A model generated the notes under the pieces. The model was given only the letters and a program-made list of their open reading frames with translations. It was not told the DNA's origin and did not search any database. From contig NZ_AZDV01000003.1 of assembly GCF_001434835.1 (NCBI RefSeq), positions 62,001 to 126,000 of the forward strand: a stretch of 64,000 bases of DNA, written 5' to 3'. Each line of letters opens with the position of its first letter. The first letter of the stretch is position 1. The translations under genes were made by a program, and so were the position numbers. Below are positions 35,811-45,686 of this stretch, piece after piece. This DNA comes from Levilactobacillus acidifarinae DSM 19394 = JCM 15949. Lineage in GTDB: Bacteria > Bacillota > Bacilli > Lactobacillales > Lactobacillaceae.

Positions 35811-35828
35811 AGCTTTAATTAGATTAGA

Positions 35829-37160
<1,332 letters not shown>

Positions 37161-37207
37161 TTATGAAAGTTTGTCTTCACGGGAACAAAACGCCCATCCC
37201 ACGTTAC

Positions 37208-37236
37208 ATTCTATAAGTTTAACATTGAACTTTCAA
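37208..37236 (-). promoter_or_regulatory. eno promoter
   Basis: Minus-strand TTGAAA (37236-37231), 17-bp spacer, TAGAAT (37213-37208); about 55-nt leader. Confidence 0.7.
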
Positions 37237-37246
37237 TTATATTTTG

Positions 37247-38011
37247 TTAGTTTTCCAAATTTTGATAATTTGCGAGCTGAATAAACGAGTCCTCTGCCAG
37301 ACTGGAGCCCCCGGCTAAAACGCCATCGACGTTGCCGCGAGCCATGAGCCCCGCGATGTTATCCGGTTTCACACTCCCACCGTACAACACCCGAACACCG
37401 TTTGCTAAGTCATCCGAATAAATATCGGCCAAAGTTTGGCGAATCAAGTAACACCCTTCTTCGGCTTGGTCGGAAGACGCGGACGTGCCGCTACCAATCG
37501 CCCAACTTGGCTCGTAAGCCACGACGATCCGGGCAGCATCTTCGGCACTGACACCCTTCAGTGCGGCGCTCACCTGGTTGACCACCCAGTGAATCTTTTC
37601 ACCAGACTCCCGGCGGCCCATGGTTTCGTCACAGCAGACGATGGGGGTCATCCCGTTACGAAAGACCGCTTGGACCTTCCGGTTGATCACGTCGTCCGTT
37701 TCGTTAAAGTACCGGCGCCGTTCCGAATGGCCACAGATGACGTAGGGAATCGCCATCTGGTGCAACGCCTTCGGGCTGGTTTCCCCCGTATAAGCGCCCT
37801 CGTCTTCGTAGTAGCAAGTTTCCGCCGCGACGCGTAGCACCTGATCCACGTTGGCCTCGAGCATGGTCTCCAAGAATAACGCTGGCGCCGCAATCGCCGT
37901 TTCCACCTTATCGGGTGCCGGTAACTTTCCCTGCACCGCCGTGACAAACGCGCGCGCTTCCGCAACCGACTTGTTCATCTTCCAATTCCCTGCAATCAGT
38001 GGTATCCGCAA
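37247..38011 (-). CDS. tpiA: Triosephosphate isomerase
   Basis: Interconverts DHAP and glyceraldehyde-3-phosphate. The most likely start is TTG at 38011 (254 residues), giving [15 protein letters not shown] as in the family and placing AAAGGGG at proper distance; the upstream in-frame ATG would include that RBS as coding. Catalytic Lys in GNWKMN, His in CGHSERR and Glu in [11 protein letters not shown] are present. A terminator hairpin separates it from pgk, so it probably has its own promoter too. Confidence 0.96.
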   Translation of the reverse strand: MRIPLIAGNWKMNKSVAEARAFVTAVQGKLPAPDKVETAIAAPALFLETMLEANVDQVLRVAAETCYYEDEGAYTGETSPKALHQMAIPYVICGHSERRRYFNETDDVINRKVQAVFRNGMTPIVCCDETMGRRESGEKIHWVVNQVSAALKGVSAEDAARIVVAYEPSWAIGSGTSASSDQAEEGCYLIRQTLADIYSDDLANGVRVLYGGSVKPDNIAGLMARGNVDGVLAGGSSLAEDSFIQLANYQNLEN

Positions 38012-38110
38012 CCTAATCCGCCCCTTTAACATAAAATTACTAACGCTTCATCATCTTACCGGACTTTTCGCCAATCTACCAGTAAAAGCCCTTTCAATCC
38101 AACCTAATCA

Positions 38111-38140
38111 AAAAGCCGTGATGTCGCCACCACGGCTTTT
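38111..38140 (-). terminator. pgk terminator
   Basis: AAAAGCCGTG / CACGGCTTTT stem with 10-nt loop between pgk and tpiA. Confidence 0.8.
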
Positions 38141-38152
38141 TAGAACTTTAGC

Positions 38153-39355
38153 TTACTTGTCAGAAATAGCCGCAATCCCTGGTAACGTCTTACCTTCGAG
38201 GTATTCGAGGGAAGCCCCACCACCAGTGGAAATGTGGGATAACTTGTCAGCCACACCGAGTTGTTGAACGGCAGCGGTCGAATCCCCACCACCAACGATG
38301 GTCTTGGCGTCACTTAACGTGCCCAAGAACTTACCGATTTCCAACGTTCCTTCGGCGTAGTTACTCATTTCAAAGACACCCATTGGGCCGTTCCAAACAA
38401 CGGTCTTGGCCGTCTTCAAAACGTCTTCGAATTCTTTAATGGACTTTGGTCCGATATCTAAGGCCATGTAGCCATCAGGAATATCGCCATCGACCGTCTT
38501 GTGAGCGGCGTCGTTGTCGAACTTTTCGGCAACCACGGAGTCCACGGGCAGGACCAGCTTGTCACCGGCCTTGTCCAAGATTTCCTTGGCTAAGTCGATC
38601 TTGTCCTTTTCAACTAAGGAGTTCCCAATCTTCATGCCCTTAGCGGCGTAGAAGGTGTAGGTCATTCCCCCACCGATCAAGACCTTGTCAGCCTTGGACA
38701 GTAAGTTGTCGATTACGCCAATCTTATCAGAAACCTTCGCCCCACCTAAGATGGCTACGAATGGGTGTTCTGGATTGTCAACGGCGCCACCGATGAACTT
38801 GATTTCCTTTTCCATTAAGAAACCAGCAGCGGTTTGGGCCATGTTGGACGCAATGCCGACGTTAGACGCGTGGGAACGGTGAGCCGTTCCGAAAGCATCG
38901 TTGACGAAGACGTCACCCAGTGAAGCCCAGTACTTGCCCAATTCAGGGTCGTTACCGGATTCACGCTTAACGTATTCGCCGTTCTTAACGTCTTCGTAAC
39001 GGGTGTTTTCCATGACTAAAACATCGCCATCGCTTAAGCCGTCAATGGCGTCTTCCAGTTGTTGACCTTCCGTGGTTGGGACGAAAGTGACTGGCTTGTT
39101 TAACAAGTTAGACAACCGTTCTGCGACTGGACGCATGGACAGACCTGGCTTGTCGTCTTCCTTCTTAACCCGACCCAAGTGGGACAGTAAGATGGCCTTA
39201 CCACCGTGTTCGATGACGTACTTGATTGTTGGCAAAGCTGCCACGATCCGGTTATCGTTACCGATCACACCGTCTTTGATGGGAACGTTAAAGTCGACAC
39301 GCATGAGGACTTTTTTGCCCTTTAAGTCTAAATCAGAAACCGTTAATTTCGCCAA
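38153..39355 (-). CDS. pgk: Phosphoglycerate kinase
   Basis: Makes ATP and 3-phosphoglycerate from 1,3-bisphosphoglycerate. Standard 400-residue bilobal protein: [12 protein letters not shown] start motif, [41 protein letters not shown] and GGGDSTAAV nucleotide loop. It has its own promoter in the gap after gap (39402-39430), beyond a terminator, so glycolytic genes here are separately as well as jointly expressed. Confidence 0.98.
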   Translation of the reverse strand: MAKLTVSDLDLKGKKVLMRVDFNVPIKDGVIGNDNRIVAALPTIKYVIEHGGKAILLSHLGRVKKEDDKPGLSMRPVAERLSNLLNKPVTFVPTTEGQQLEDAIDGLSDGDVLVMENTRYEDVKNGEYVKRESGNDPELGKYWASLGDVFVNDAFGTAHRSHASNVGIASNMAQTAAGFLMEKEIKFIGGAVDNPEHPFVAILGGAKVSDKIGVIDNLLSKADKVLIGGGMTYTFYAAKGMKIGNSLVEKDKIDLAKEILDKAGDKLVLPVDSVVAEKFDNDAAHKTVDGDIPDGYMALDIGPKSIKEFEDVLKTAKTVVWNGPMGVFEMSNYAEGTLEIGKFLGTLSDAKTIVGGGDSTAAVQQLGVADKLSHISTGGGASLEYLEGKTLPGIAAISDK

Positions 39356-39401
39356 TTTAGAAAATCCTCCTTCAATTGATGACCAAAATGATTACTTTCA
39401 C

Positions 39402-39430
39402 AATATACAGCACTTACCGGTGAATTTCAA
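39402..39430 (-). promoter_or_regulatory. pgk promoter
   Basis: Minus-strand TTGAAA (39430-39425), 17-bp spacer, TATATT (39407-39402). Confidence 0.7.
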
Positions 39431-39460
39431 AGGACTTCTCTTAAATTCACCGTGGCAACC

Positions 39461-39499
39461 AAAAACGCGTCGAGGAAGTCCCTCCCCCGCCGCGTTTTT
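39461..39499 (-). terminator. Terminator between gap and pgk
   Basis: AAAAACGCG / CGCGTTTTT stem with extra inner pairs and T run; its strength decides how much gap transcript reaches pgk. Confidence 0.75.
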
Positions 39500-39543
39500 G
39501 CGTAACTTTTTATGACGCGCTTAATCACGCGGCAACGCTTTGA

Positions 39544-40554
39544 TTAAAGAGTTGCGAACCGTAATAAAGTACGAACCATGTTGCAAGTGAAGCCCCATTC
39601 GTTATCGTACCAAGCAACGGTCTTAACCAATTGGGTGTCACCGGCAGTGGTAACTTCCGTTTGAGTTGGGTCAAAGACGGAACCATGGGAATCGTCGATG
39701 ATATCAGTCGAAACGATTTCGTCAGCGTTGTAGCCGAAGGCATCGTTGTTTTCAGTGTGCTTCTTGATAGCGTCGTTGATTTCGTCAGCAGTGACCTTCT
39801 TGTCAAGGACAGTAACTAATTCAGTCAAGGAACCATCAACGACACCAACCCGTTGTGCATGGCCTTGTAACTTGCCTTGCAATTCAGGGATAACCAAACC
39901 GATGGCCTTAGCGGCACCAGTTGAGTGAGGAATCGTGTTGATGGAAGCCGTCCGGTTGTTCCGCATCTTCTTGCCACGAGGGCCATCCAAAATCATTTGG
40001 GTAGAAGTGAAGGCGTGGATCGTGGTCATCGTTCCGGCCTTGATACCGAATTCTTCGTTTAAGAAGTAAGCCATTGGTGCCAAGCAGTTCGTGGTGCAAG
40101 AACCGGCAGAAACAATGACATCGTCCTTGGTCAAGACGTCCAAGTTAACACCAGGAACAACGGTCGTGATAGGACCAGCTGGTGCGGAGATCAGAACCCG
40201 CTTAACACCGGCGTCGATGTGGGCGTGAGCCTTTTCTTCGGAAGTGTAGAAACCGGTACATTCGAGAACGAAGTCAACCCCGTCGTTCTTAACCCAAGGA
40301 ATGTCTTGAGCCTTTGGTTCAGCGTATACAGGGTATTCCTTACCGTCAACGACGATGCCCTTGTCCGTAGCTGAAACTTCGCCAGGGAAACGGCCATGAG
40401 TTGAGTCGTACTTCAGTAAGTAAGCTAACATGGAAGGCGTCGTTAAATCGTTAATAGCGACAACTTCGATGTCATCAGAGTGAAGTTCGTGAATCCGCTT
40501 GAAAGCCAAACGACCGATACGGCCGAAACCATTAATACCAATCTTTACAGTCAT
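39544..40554 (-). CDS. gap: Glyceraldehyde-3-phosphate dehydrogenase (NAD-dependent, type I)
   Basis: Start ATG at 40554 ([26 protein letters not shown] just upstream), 336 residues. The N-terminal Rossmann motif, catalytic C153 in [12 protein letters not shown] and the base in [10 protein letters not shown] are all present; DLTTP after the second strand fits NAD use. Directly downstream of cggR. Confidence 0.97.
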   Translation of the reverse strand: MTVKIGINGFGRIGRLAFKRIHELHSDDIEVVAINDLTTPSMLAYLLKYDSTHGRFPGEVSATDKGIVVDGKEYPVYAEPKAQDIPWVKNDGVDFVLECTGFYTSEEKAHAHIDAGVKRVLISAPAGPITTVVPGVNLDVLTKDDVIVSAGSCTTNCLAPMAYFLNEEFGIKAGTMTTIHAFTSTQMILDGPRGKKMRNNRTASINTIPHSTGAAKAIGLVIPELQGKLQGHAQRVGVVDGSLTELVTVLDKKVTADEINDAIKKHTENNDAFGYNADEIVSTDIIDDSHGSVFDPTQTEVTTAGDTQLVKTVAWYDNEWGFTCNMVRTLLRFATL

Positions 40555-40621
40555 ACTGTGATTTCCTCCTTCAGGAAGCAAAACAAAGATATTTTTTAAA
40601 AAGCAGTACAGGTAAATTGTA

Positions 40622-41650
40622 TCACTTTTTTAAAACAAAGTCAGCAGCTCCTTGATCCGTAATCAACCAAGTTTGAGCTGGCGCTAAATGCATGTACGCC
40701 TGAATCGCGGTCCCCTTCTCGGATCCACCCGCAACGGCGATCACCAAGGGTTTGGTGGCCAAGTCAGCGATCCCCAGACCAATTCGGGGAAGTTCGTTAA
40801 CCACCCGACCTTGCGCATCGAAGAAGACCCCGAAAGCCTCCCCCACCGCATGCGCGGCGTTCAAGTTAGCAATCACGTCCGGCGCGATATTTCGGCGCCG
40901 GGCCATGGTCAGGGCCTGACCAATACCGTGGACCACCACGGTACTTTGCGCAATCAGTTGGAGCACCGCGTGAATGGCGGGCTCTGCAAATAACGACTTG
41001 TAAGTTTGGACGTTGAGTTGCTCGGGGACGTACAACGACCGGAACTGACCGTTAGTTCGTTGTGCCATTTGCGCACTGACGGCATTCGCCTGAATTTCCG
41101 GTGCTTCGCCGATGCCGCCACGGGCGGGGACGAACAATAGCTGTCGTTGATTACTCAACGACGGGGTGAGACTGGCCGCCACGGTGGCCATGGTATGGCC
41201 CCCCATGACGGCGACCGTACTGGCTCCGGTAGGCAGTTGATCGGTGAGGACCCCCTTAGCAGCCTGAGCCAGACCACTGAGTGATCCATTAGGTTGCGAA
41301 CTATCTCCCGGCACAATCGTACAGTGCGCAATGCCTAGCCGTTGAGCTAATTTCCGTTCCTGTTGTTGGCGGCCGGCTAACGTCGCCATCACGGGGGTCA
41401 ACCCCGTCAGGAGTCTTTGCCCATCCGGCGTCATCTGCATCCCTCGAACCGTCATTTGAATGAAACCCAGGGTCGCTAACGCGTCGGTGGTGGTTCGGAC
41501 GGTCCGCTCGGTGCAGGCGAGTTGCGTGGCCAGGGTTCGCCGACCAACCGGTTGAAGTTGAGCAATCCCCTGTAACACCCGAAAGCGCGTGGTCAGCTTA
41601 TTGACCATCTGGGGAACAATTGCCTCGACCCATTGCCATTCGTCTTGCAT
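40622..41650 (-). CDS. cggR: Central glycolytic genes regulator, SorC/DeoR family
   Basis: Protein of 342 residues with an N-terminal winged HTH (about 25-75; [23 protein letters not shown]) and a SorC sugar-phosphate-binding domain (about 90-340). CggR in Bacillus represses gap-pgk-tpiA-pgm-eno and responds to fructose-1,6-bisphosphate; position immediately upstream of gap supports the same role. A TTGCTA-18-TATAAT promoter and an inverted repeat (41686-41706) that may be its operator lie upstream. RBS TAGGAGG. Confidence 0.93.
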   Translation of the reverse strand: MQDEWQWVEAIVPQMVNKLTTRFRVLQGIAQLQPVGRRTLATQLACTERTVRTTTDALATLGFIQMTVRGMQMTPDGQRLLTGLTPVMATLAGRQQQERKLAQRLGIAHCTIVPGDSSQPNGSLSGLAQAAKGVLTDQLPTGASTVAVMGGHTMATVAASLTPSLSNQRQLLFVPARGGIGEAPEIQANAVSAQMAQRTNGQFRSLYVPEQLNVQTYKSLFAEPAIHAVLQLIAQSTVVVHGIGQALTMARRRNIAPDVIANLNAAHAVGEAFGVFFDAQGRVVNELPRIGLGIADLATKPLVIAVAGGSEKGTAIQAYMHLAPAQTWLITDQGAADFVLKK

Positions 41651-41685
41651 CCAACTTACCTCCTAGTGGGACACTAGTCGACCAG

Positions 41686-41706
41686 GGTGGCAAAAATCCG
41701 CCCACC
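41686..41706. promoter_or_regulatory. Inverted repeat downstream of cggR promoter, possible operator
   Basis: GGTGG N11 CCACC in the cggR leader; candidate autoregulatory operator or leader hairpin. It does not clearly match the Bacillus CggR operator. Confidence 0.35.
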
Positions 41707-41755
41707 TTAGCCAAAAAAATATCGGTCAACTCTCGCTAACCTAACTTACTGTGCT

Positions 41756-41785
41756 ATTATAAGCCCCGGCCCAGCGAAATAGCAA
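41756..41785 (-). promoter_or_regulatory. cggR-gap promoter
   Basis: Minus-strand TTGCTA (41785-41780), 18-bp spacer, TATAAT (41761-41756). Confidence 0.65.
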
Positions 41786-41851
41786 GCCTTTCCCCTCGAG
41801 AAGTTTAGCGTCCTCCCAACCTGTGGACCTGCTTAAGTAAGGAAGCCCAAT

Positions 41852-41879
41852 AAAAAAGGTCGGAACCCCTGTCCCGACC
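41852..41879 (-). terminator. Terminator of tRNA-Arg copy 1
   Basis: GGTCGG / CCGACC stem with TTTTTTA on the minus strand. Confidence 0.75.
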
Positions 41880-41897
41880 ACCGAATTGATGCTGTGA

Positions 41898-41969
41898 TGC
41901 GCCCGGAGGGAATCGAACCCCCATTTCAAGAACCGGAATCTTACGTGCGATCCATTACACTACGGGCGC
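41898..41969 (-). tRNA. tRNA-Arg(CCG), copy 1
   Basis: 72-nt cloverleaf on the minus strand: acceptor GCGCCCG/CGGGCGC, anticodon stem TAAGA/TCTTG with loop TTCCGGT (anticodon CCG, reading CGG), T-loop TTCGATT, discriminator A; CCA is not encoded. Promoter TTGTAT-17-TATAGT (42027-41999) precedes it. Confidence 0.93.
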
Positions 41970-41998
41970 ATAGTTGCTGTGTTCAACAACACTTAACT

Positions 41999-42027
41999 AC
42001 TATAACCGATTTTGCATAAAAATACAA
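41999..42027 (-). promoter_or_regulatory. Promoter of tRNA-Arg copy 1
   Basis: Minus-strand TTGTAT, 17-bp spacer, TATAGT. Confidence 0.65.
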
Positions 42028-42100
42028 GGCACTTTTTAAATTATCAGTTTTGACCGTGAGGCGCGTTTCCCGGTTTGCCTCCCGGTTCTACCATAAAACA

Positions 42101-42109
42101 TGCTATAAT
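42101..42109 (+). promoter_or_regulatory. Extended -10 promoter of the ECF S-component gene
   Basis: TGCTATAAT fits the extended -10 pattern TGNTATAAT; no good -35. Predicted start about 42115, just before the structured leader. Confidence 0.65.
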
Positions 42110-42115
42110 AACCAC

Positions 42116-42200
42116 GCGCAGGGTTAATTGAAGCGGTCCCCAACTGGGAAAACCGGGGCGGTCCAACCGCGGTCTTTCAACTAACCCTACTCGTAGCAGC
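42116..42200 (+). ncRNA. Structured leader RNA upstream of the ECF S component (candidate riboswitch, class unknown)
   Basis: Closing stem of 12 pairs out of 13 (42120-42132 with 42176-42188) enclosing further hairpins: GCGGT/ACCGC with a 3-nt loop (42158-42170) and CTGG/CCGG (42144-42156), the latter with one G-U pair, plus alternative pairing GCGGT 42133-42137 with 42166-42170. Position in the 5' leader of a vitamin-type transporter suggests ligand control. It does not match the THF, preQ1, TPP or cobalamin consensus features I know. Confidence 0.5.
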
Positions 42201-42239
42201 AAGCATCACCATTACTTTATGTTGGGAGTCTACAGGACC

Positions 42240-42854
42240 ATGACGCACGAAAAAACGTTTCGCTTGGTAATCGATGCGCTCCTTATTGCTATCGTGTTAC
42301 TACAGAATATTCTACCATTTTTAGGCTACATTCCCTTTGGTCCGTTCAGCATGACCTTAATTGGCTTGACCGTCATCGTGGCCGGGGTCGCCTTAGGTCC
42401 CGGCGACGGCGCCCTTATCGGTGGCGCTTGGGGCCTGATCACCTTTATTCGAGCCTTTGCGTGGCCGACCAGCCCAGTGGCGCCACTGGTATTCACAAAT
42501 CCGCTGGTCTCAATTCTTCCCCGTCTACTCATGGGAATCGCCGCGGGTTACCTCTACCGGTGGGCCCGCCACAAGAAATACTGGTCCATGCGCCGTTCAA
42601 TGCGGCTAGCCGCCGCTTGCGCCGCACTGGTCAACAGCTTACTGGTCCTTGGCCTAGTGTACTTTTTCTACCAAACACCAGCCGTCGCCCACGCCTTCGG
42701 TGCCACGGGCAACCAGACGTTAGGGTACGTGCTGATGATCTCTTTACTGACCAACGCCGTCCCCGAACTTATCTTGGACGTCCTGGTCGCCCCCGTTATT
42801 GCGGCCCCGCTGCGTCAACATTGGGACCGTATTCGCCCTAAATCTAAAGCTTAA
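42240..42854 (+). CDS. ECF transporter S component, PanT-like
   Basis: Integral membrane protein of 204 residues with about six helices, the size and pattern of substrate-binding S subunits of energy-coupling-factor vitamin transporters. The LGYIPFGPFSMTLIGLTVIVAGVALGPGDGALIGGAWGL segment resembles the lactobacillus PanT (pantothenate) group, but substrate assignment is tentative. ATG at 42240 is preferred over 42219 because GGGAG (42224-42228) is placed correctly only for it. The shared EcfA/EcfT module is encoded elsewhere, as usual for group II ECF transporters. Leader RNA and own terminator. Confidence 0.78.
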   Translation: MTHEKTFRLVIDALLIAIVLLQNILPFLGYIPFGPFSMTLIGLTVIVAGVALGPGDGALIGGAWGLITFIRAFAWPTSPVAPLVFTNPLVSILPRLLMGIAAGYLYRWARHKKYWSMRRSMRLAAACAALVNSLLVLGLVYFFYQTPAVAHAFGATGNQTLGYVLMISLLTNAVPELILDVLVAPVIAAPLRQHWDRIRPKSKA

Positions 42855-42860
42855 TGTCTA

Positions 42861-42887
42861 GCCATCGGCGCTGCCGATGGCTTTTTT
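42861..42887 (+). terminator. Terminator of the ECF S-component gene
   Basis: Perfect stem GCCATCGGC / GCCGATGGC with 3-nt loop and six Ts. Confidence 0.88.
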
Positions 42888-42989
42888 GAGTGGTCTAGGT
42901 GAGAACCTTCCTGCACATAAGGTGGGTAACTTTCTCCCTAGATGTCCATTATCCCTATCCGCATATTTAAGTCATTAAGAAAGTGACCC

Positions 42990-43346
42990 ATGATGTCATG
43001 TACCAATGCTCAACAATTATCCGCCATCCTCTTAGCCCTGGACCACTTTCACGCGCTGTGGCACGATTCCGCCTCAGCCCGCCATCTGCGAGAGTACACC
43101 ACACTTCAAGCCGTGACGCCCCGCCATCACATCACACAATGCCGGGTTTGGGCTCAAGCCCAAGGCTACCAAGCTATCGATCTCCCCGTCGTACGCTTCG
43201 ATGACGGGGAAGAGGTGGTCATTCTGCACTACCCCGCCATCGCGTTAGCCCAACTAACCCCGACCATTGCAACGGCCAACGCAACTTACGTGGTCACTTT
43301 AGTTAACGAGCTCATCCGGTTAGTCGCCCTTGATACCCGCGTCTAA
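42990..43346 (+). CDS. Hypothetical protein, 118 aa
   Basis: I do not recognise it. An open frame with codon use like the neighbours fills the gap between the ECF gene and the second tRNA. The product (MMSCTNAQQLSAILLALDHFHALWHD...) looks soluble and mixed alpha/beta, with no signal or membrane segment. The ribosome site (AGAAAGTG) is weak, and ATG choice (42990, 42993 or 43002) is uncertain, so it may be a minor or non-functional gene. Confidence 0.5.
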   Translation: MMSCTNAQQLSAILLALDHFHALWHDSASARHLREYTTLQAVTPRHHITQCRVWAQAQGYQAIDLPVVRFDDGEEVVILHYPAIALAQLTPTIATANATYVVTLVNELIRLVALDTRV

Positions 43347-43360
43347 GCAATTTTGAAGTC

Positions 43361-43392
43361 AAAAAAGCCGCCACTCAATCGAGTGACGGCTT
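43361..43392 (-). terminator. Terminator of tRNA-Arg copy 2
   Basis: GCCGTCACTC / GAGTGGCGGC stem followed by TTTTTT on the minus strand. Confidence 0.8.
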
Positions 43393-43397
43393 AGTGA

Positions 43398-43469
43398 TGC
43401 GCCCGGAGGGAATCGAACCCCCATTTCAAGAACCGGAATCTTACGTGCGATCCATTACACTACGGGCGC
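43398..43469 (-). tRNA. tRNA-Arg(CCG), copy 2
   Basis: Identical to copy 1 over the 72-nt tRNA and over 86 bases including flanks; own promoter TTGAAT-17-TATAGT (43531-43503) and own, unrelated terminator. Confidence 0.93.
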
Positions 43470-43502
43470 ATAGTTGCTGATGTCCTTAACAGAACATTAA
43501 CC

Positions 43503-43531
43503 ACTATACCCGACTCCCGTCTGAAATTCAA
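43503..43531 (-). promoter_or_regulatory. Promoter of tRNA-Arg copy 2
   Basis: Minus-strand TTGAAT, 17-bp spacer, TATAGT. Confidence 0.65.
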
Positions 43532-43546
43532 GGGGTAATTTGAGAT

Positions 43547-44269
43547 TTAAACGTAAACCACGGTCAGCCCCGCCAACGACAGGCGACCTTGAATCACCAC
43601 TGTTGGCCCAGCATCGGGAGTATGACTGCCCTTTTCTTCGACGCCTCCCAGGTTAGAATCAACCGCAATTTTTACCGGCCAGGTTCGAGGCAAGTATAGT
43701 TCCGCGCCTCCCAATGATACGTTCAGGTCAATAACGGCACCAGCCGGGTTCAATTGGACATCGTCAAAATACAATTTAGCGTCACCCATTCGAACCCATA
43801 CGTCGGCACGTTGAAAATCTTGAGATTGCAGGTACCGGATGCTTGTACCCATGTTAACGCTGACCCGCGTTTGCGCCTCATCCGTCGTCATCCGTTCCGT
43901 GGCTTGCTGCCCGTGGTGCCAATTGTTAGTTTGCCGATACTGATAGTGGTAGTTAAAGTAATGGTGCGGGTTCAAAATTAGCGATAACCCAATGGTCACC
44001 AGTAATGCCACCCCTAGGATGGTCCACGGGCCGAGTGCCGTAACCCCCAAGGGTTTGGCAAATAAAATAACCAACGCCGCTAAGCCAAAAACCGTCCCGG
44101 TGATCCCCCGGTGAGCGAGGCTAAAGACCACAATCGCCACCATAAAGATCCCAAATAAAATTCGCCAAAACCCAAACTGATACGGGAGAAGACCCAACTG
44201 ACTTAAGACCAGAACAACGGCCCCCACAATAAAGAAACTCCCCCAAAACCAACGTCGACCTGTATTCAT
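43547..44269 (-). CDS. LiaF-like membrane protein (cell-wall-active antibiotic response type)
   Basis: Protein of 240 residues: about four N-terminal membrane helices (residues 8-100), a His/Asn/Tyr-rich linker, and a C-terminal beta-rich domain (about 135-240) with AKLYFDDVQLNPAGAVIDLNVSLGGAELYLPRTWPVKI, the LiaF/YvqF C-terminal (DUF2154) pattern. LiaF proteins inhibit LiaSR-type wall-stress signalling. Here the partner is a LytTR regulator whose frame overlaps by 4 bp (ATGA), forming a two-gene unit that may sense and auto-regulate. Confidence 0.82.
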   Translation of the reverse strand: MNTGRRWFWGSFFIVGAVVLVLSQLGLLPYQFGFWRILFGIFMVAIVVFSLAHRGITGTVFGLAALVILFAKPLGVTALGPWTILGVALLVTIGLSLILNPHHYFNYHYQYRQTNNWHHGQQATERMTTDEAQTRVSVNMGTSIRYLQSQDFQRADVWVRMGDAKLYFDDVQLNPAGAVIDLNVSLGGAELYLPRTWPVKIAVDSNLGGVEEKGSHTPDAGPTVVIQGRLSLAGLTVVYV

Positions 44270-44727
44270 CCTAATTTCCCCTTTCGTTCCAATACCCGTT
44301 TTAAGTCACCATAGTAGCGCCGGGAAACGTACAGTTGTTTATGTGACTGCTGAAATTTGACTAAGTTACCCGTCAGTGATTTGGTCAACGACGCCACTTG
44401 ATTACTGTTCAAGATGGCGGACTTCGACGCCCGTACAAATTGTCCGGGCAATTGCTCGGCTAATTTGTACAACGGCTCGCGCGTCGTGTACATCTGGTCG
44501 GCCGTATGTACCGTAACCTGGTGGCCGGCCGCCTCGCAAAATAAAATCGTGGTGAGTGGTACCGACACGTGTTGCCCCCGCTGACTTAACCGCAGCTGTT
44601 GCGGGGTCACGGCCGCCTGCAAAGCCGCGACTAGTTCTGCCGTTTGCGACGTCCGGGACGGCACCCGCAGGACCACTTCCGGCGTGGTTAACTGATCATC
44701 TTGCTCGATTCGGACCCGCACGGTCAT
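44266..44727 (-). CDS. LytTR-domain DNA-binding regulator without receiver domain
   Basis: Protein of 153 residues: a short N-terminal region (1-50) and a LytTR DNA-binding domain (about 52-150; VPLTTILFCEAAGHQVTVHT, FVRASKSAILN and YVSRRYYGDLKRVL). No response-regulator receiver is present. Such stand-alone LytTR genes usually sit beside a membrane partner, here the LiaF-like protein with a 4-bp overlap, suggesting that the membrane protein controls the regulator directly. Confidence 0.88.
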   Translation of the reverse strand: MTVRVRIEQDDQLTTPEVVLRVPSRTSQTAELVAALQAAVTPQQLRLSQRGQHVSVPLTTILFCEAAGHQVTVHTADQMYTTREPLYKLAEQLPGQFVRASKSAILNSNQVASLTKSLTGNLVKFQQSHKQLYVSRRYYGDLKRVLERKGKLG

Positions 44728-44904
44728 CCCCCCTTTGTGTTTCTAGTACACCATAGCCGCTAACCAAAGTAAATATCCGCCGCACAAGGGGGCCGGTTGG
44801 CGACCTAACCGGTGATTATCCGGTGATAGAATACGTGACGTTTACCCATTTTCTGTTATGATGGGGCTAGTTAAATGGTTCTGGTCCACAAGTAAGTCAT
44901 TTCG

Positions 44905-44921
44905 TTTGACCTATTCTGACC
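44905..44921 (-). promoter_or_regulatory. CtsR operator at clpP
   Basis: On the minus strand GGTCAGA-ATA-GGTCAAA matches the CtsR direct-repeat heptads (RGTCAAA N3 RGTCAAA) except one base. It covers the clpP -35 box. Confidence 0.8.
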
Positions 44922-44934
44922 ATAGCGGTACACT
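44906..44934 (+). promoter_or_regulatory. clpP promoter
   Basis: TTGACC (44906-44911), 17-bp spacer, TACACT (44929-44934). Confidence 0.7.
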
Positions 44935-44994
44935 GACAACATGTTAGCAAACTGCTAGCCATTCTATGTAAAATTCAAAGGAGGCTATCTTGTC

Positions 44995-45591
44995 ATGAAT
45001 TTAGTACCAACGGTTATCGAACAATCATCCCGTGGCGAACGGGCCTATGATATCTATTCACGACTTTTAAAAGACCGGATCATTATGTTATCCGGTCCTA
45101 TCGAAGATGACATGGCCAACGCCATCATCGCGCAATTGCTCTTCTTGGATGCCCAAGACTCTACTAAGGACATTTCCTTGTACATCAATTCCCCTGGTGG
45201 TGTCGTTTCTTCCGGGTTAGCCATTTACGATACCATGAACTTCATCCAATCTGACGTGCAAACGATCACGTTAGGGATGGCAGCTTCCATGGCTAGTGTC
45301 TTGGCTTCCTCTGGGACCAAGGGCAAGCGGTTTGCCTTACCACACGCCCAAGTTATGATTCACCAACCTTCTGGTGGTGCCCAAGGTCAACAAACCGAAA
45401 TCGAAATTGCGGCGCGTGAAATCTTGAAGACCCGGAAGTTGATCAACCAAATCTTGGCGGACAACTCTGGTCAACCAATCGAACGCATCAACCAAGACAC
45501 CGAACGGGACAACTACTTAAGTGCCCAAGATGCCGTGGATTACGGTCTGATCGATCACATCATGACCAACAGTTCCGAACAAAAGAAGTAA
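44995..45591 (+). CDS. clpP: ATP-dependent Clp protease proteolytic subunit
   Basis: Serine peptidase of 198 residues forming the tetradecameric core used with ClpC, ClpE or ClpX. Catalytic triad S98 (GMAASMAS), H123 (MIHQPSGG) and D172 is complete; the N-terminus [30 protein letters not shown] is canonical. AAAGGAGG at 44977-44984 fixes the start. Its promoter is covered by a CtsR box, so it is expected to be heat- and stress-induced. Confidence 0.98.
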   Translation: MNLVPTVIEQSSRGERAYDIYSRLLKDRIIMLSGPIEDDMANAIIAQLLFLDAQDSTKDISLYINSPGGVVSSGLAIYDTMNFIQSDVQTITLGMAASMASVLASSGTKGKRFALPHAQVMIHQPSGGAQGQQTEIEIAAREILKTRKLINQILADNSGQPIERINQDTERDNYLSAQDAVDYGLIDHIMTNSSEQKK

Positions 45592-45613
45592 TTTTCGCAG
45601 TCTCCTTGCGACT

Positions 45614-45650
45614 AAAAACGTTCTCGTCAATTCGACGGGAACGTTTTTTT
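45614..45650 (+). terminator. clpP terminator
   Basis: AAAAACGTTC-CGTC / GACG-GAACGTTTTT stem followed by Ts. Confidence 0.88.
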
Positions 45651-45686
45651 GCTACAGACCTTTTAATCAACCGATAGTCAGTTAGT

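Noticed and set aside
42983-43204. 73-codon frame overlapping the 118-aa hypothetical gene
   Set aside because: Shifted frame of the same stretch with Ser/Pro/Arg-rich nonsense composition and a poorer start.
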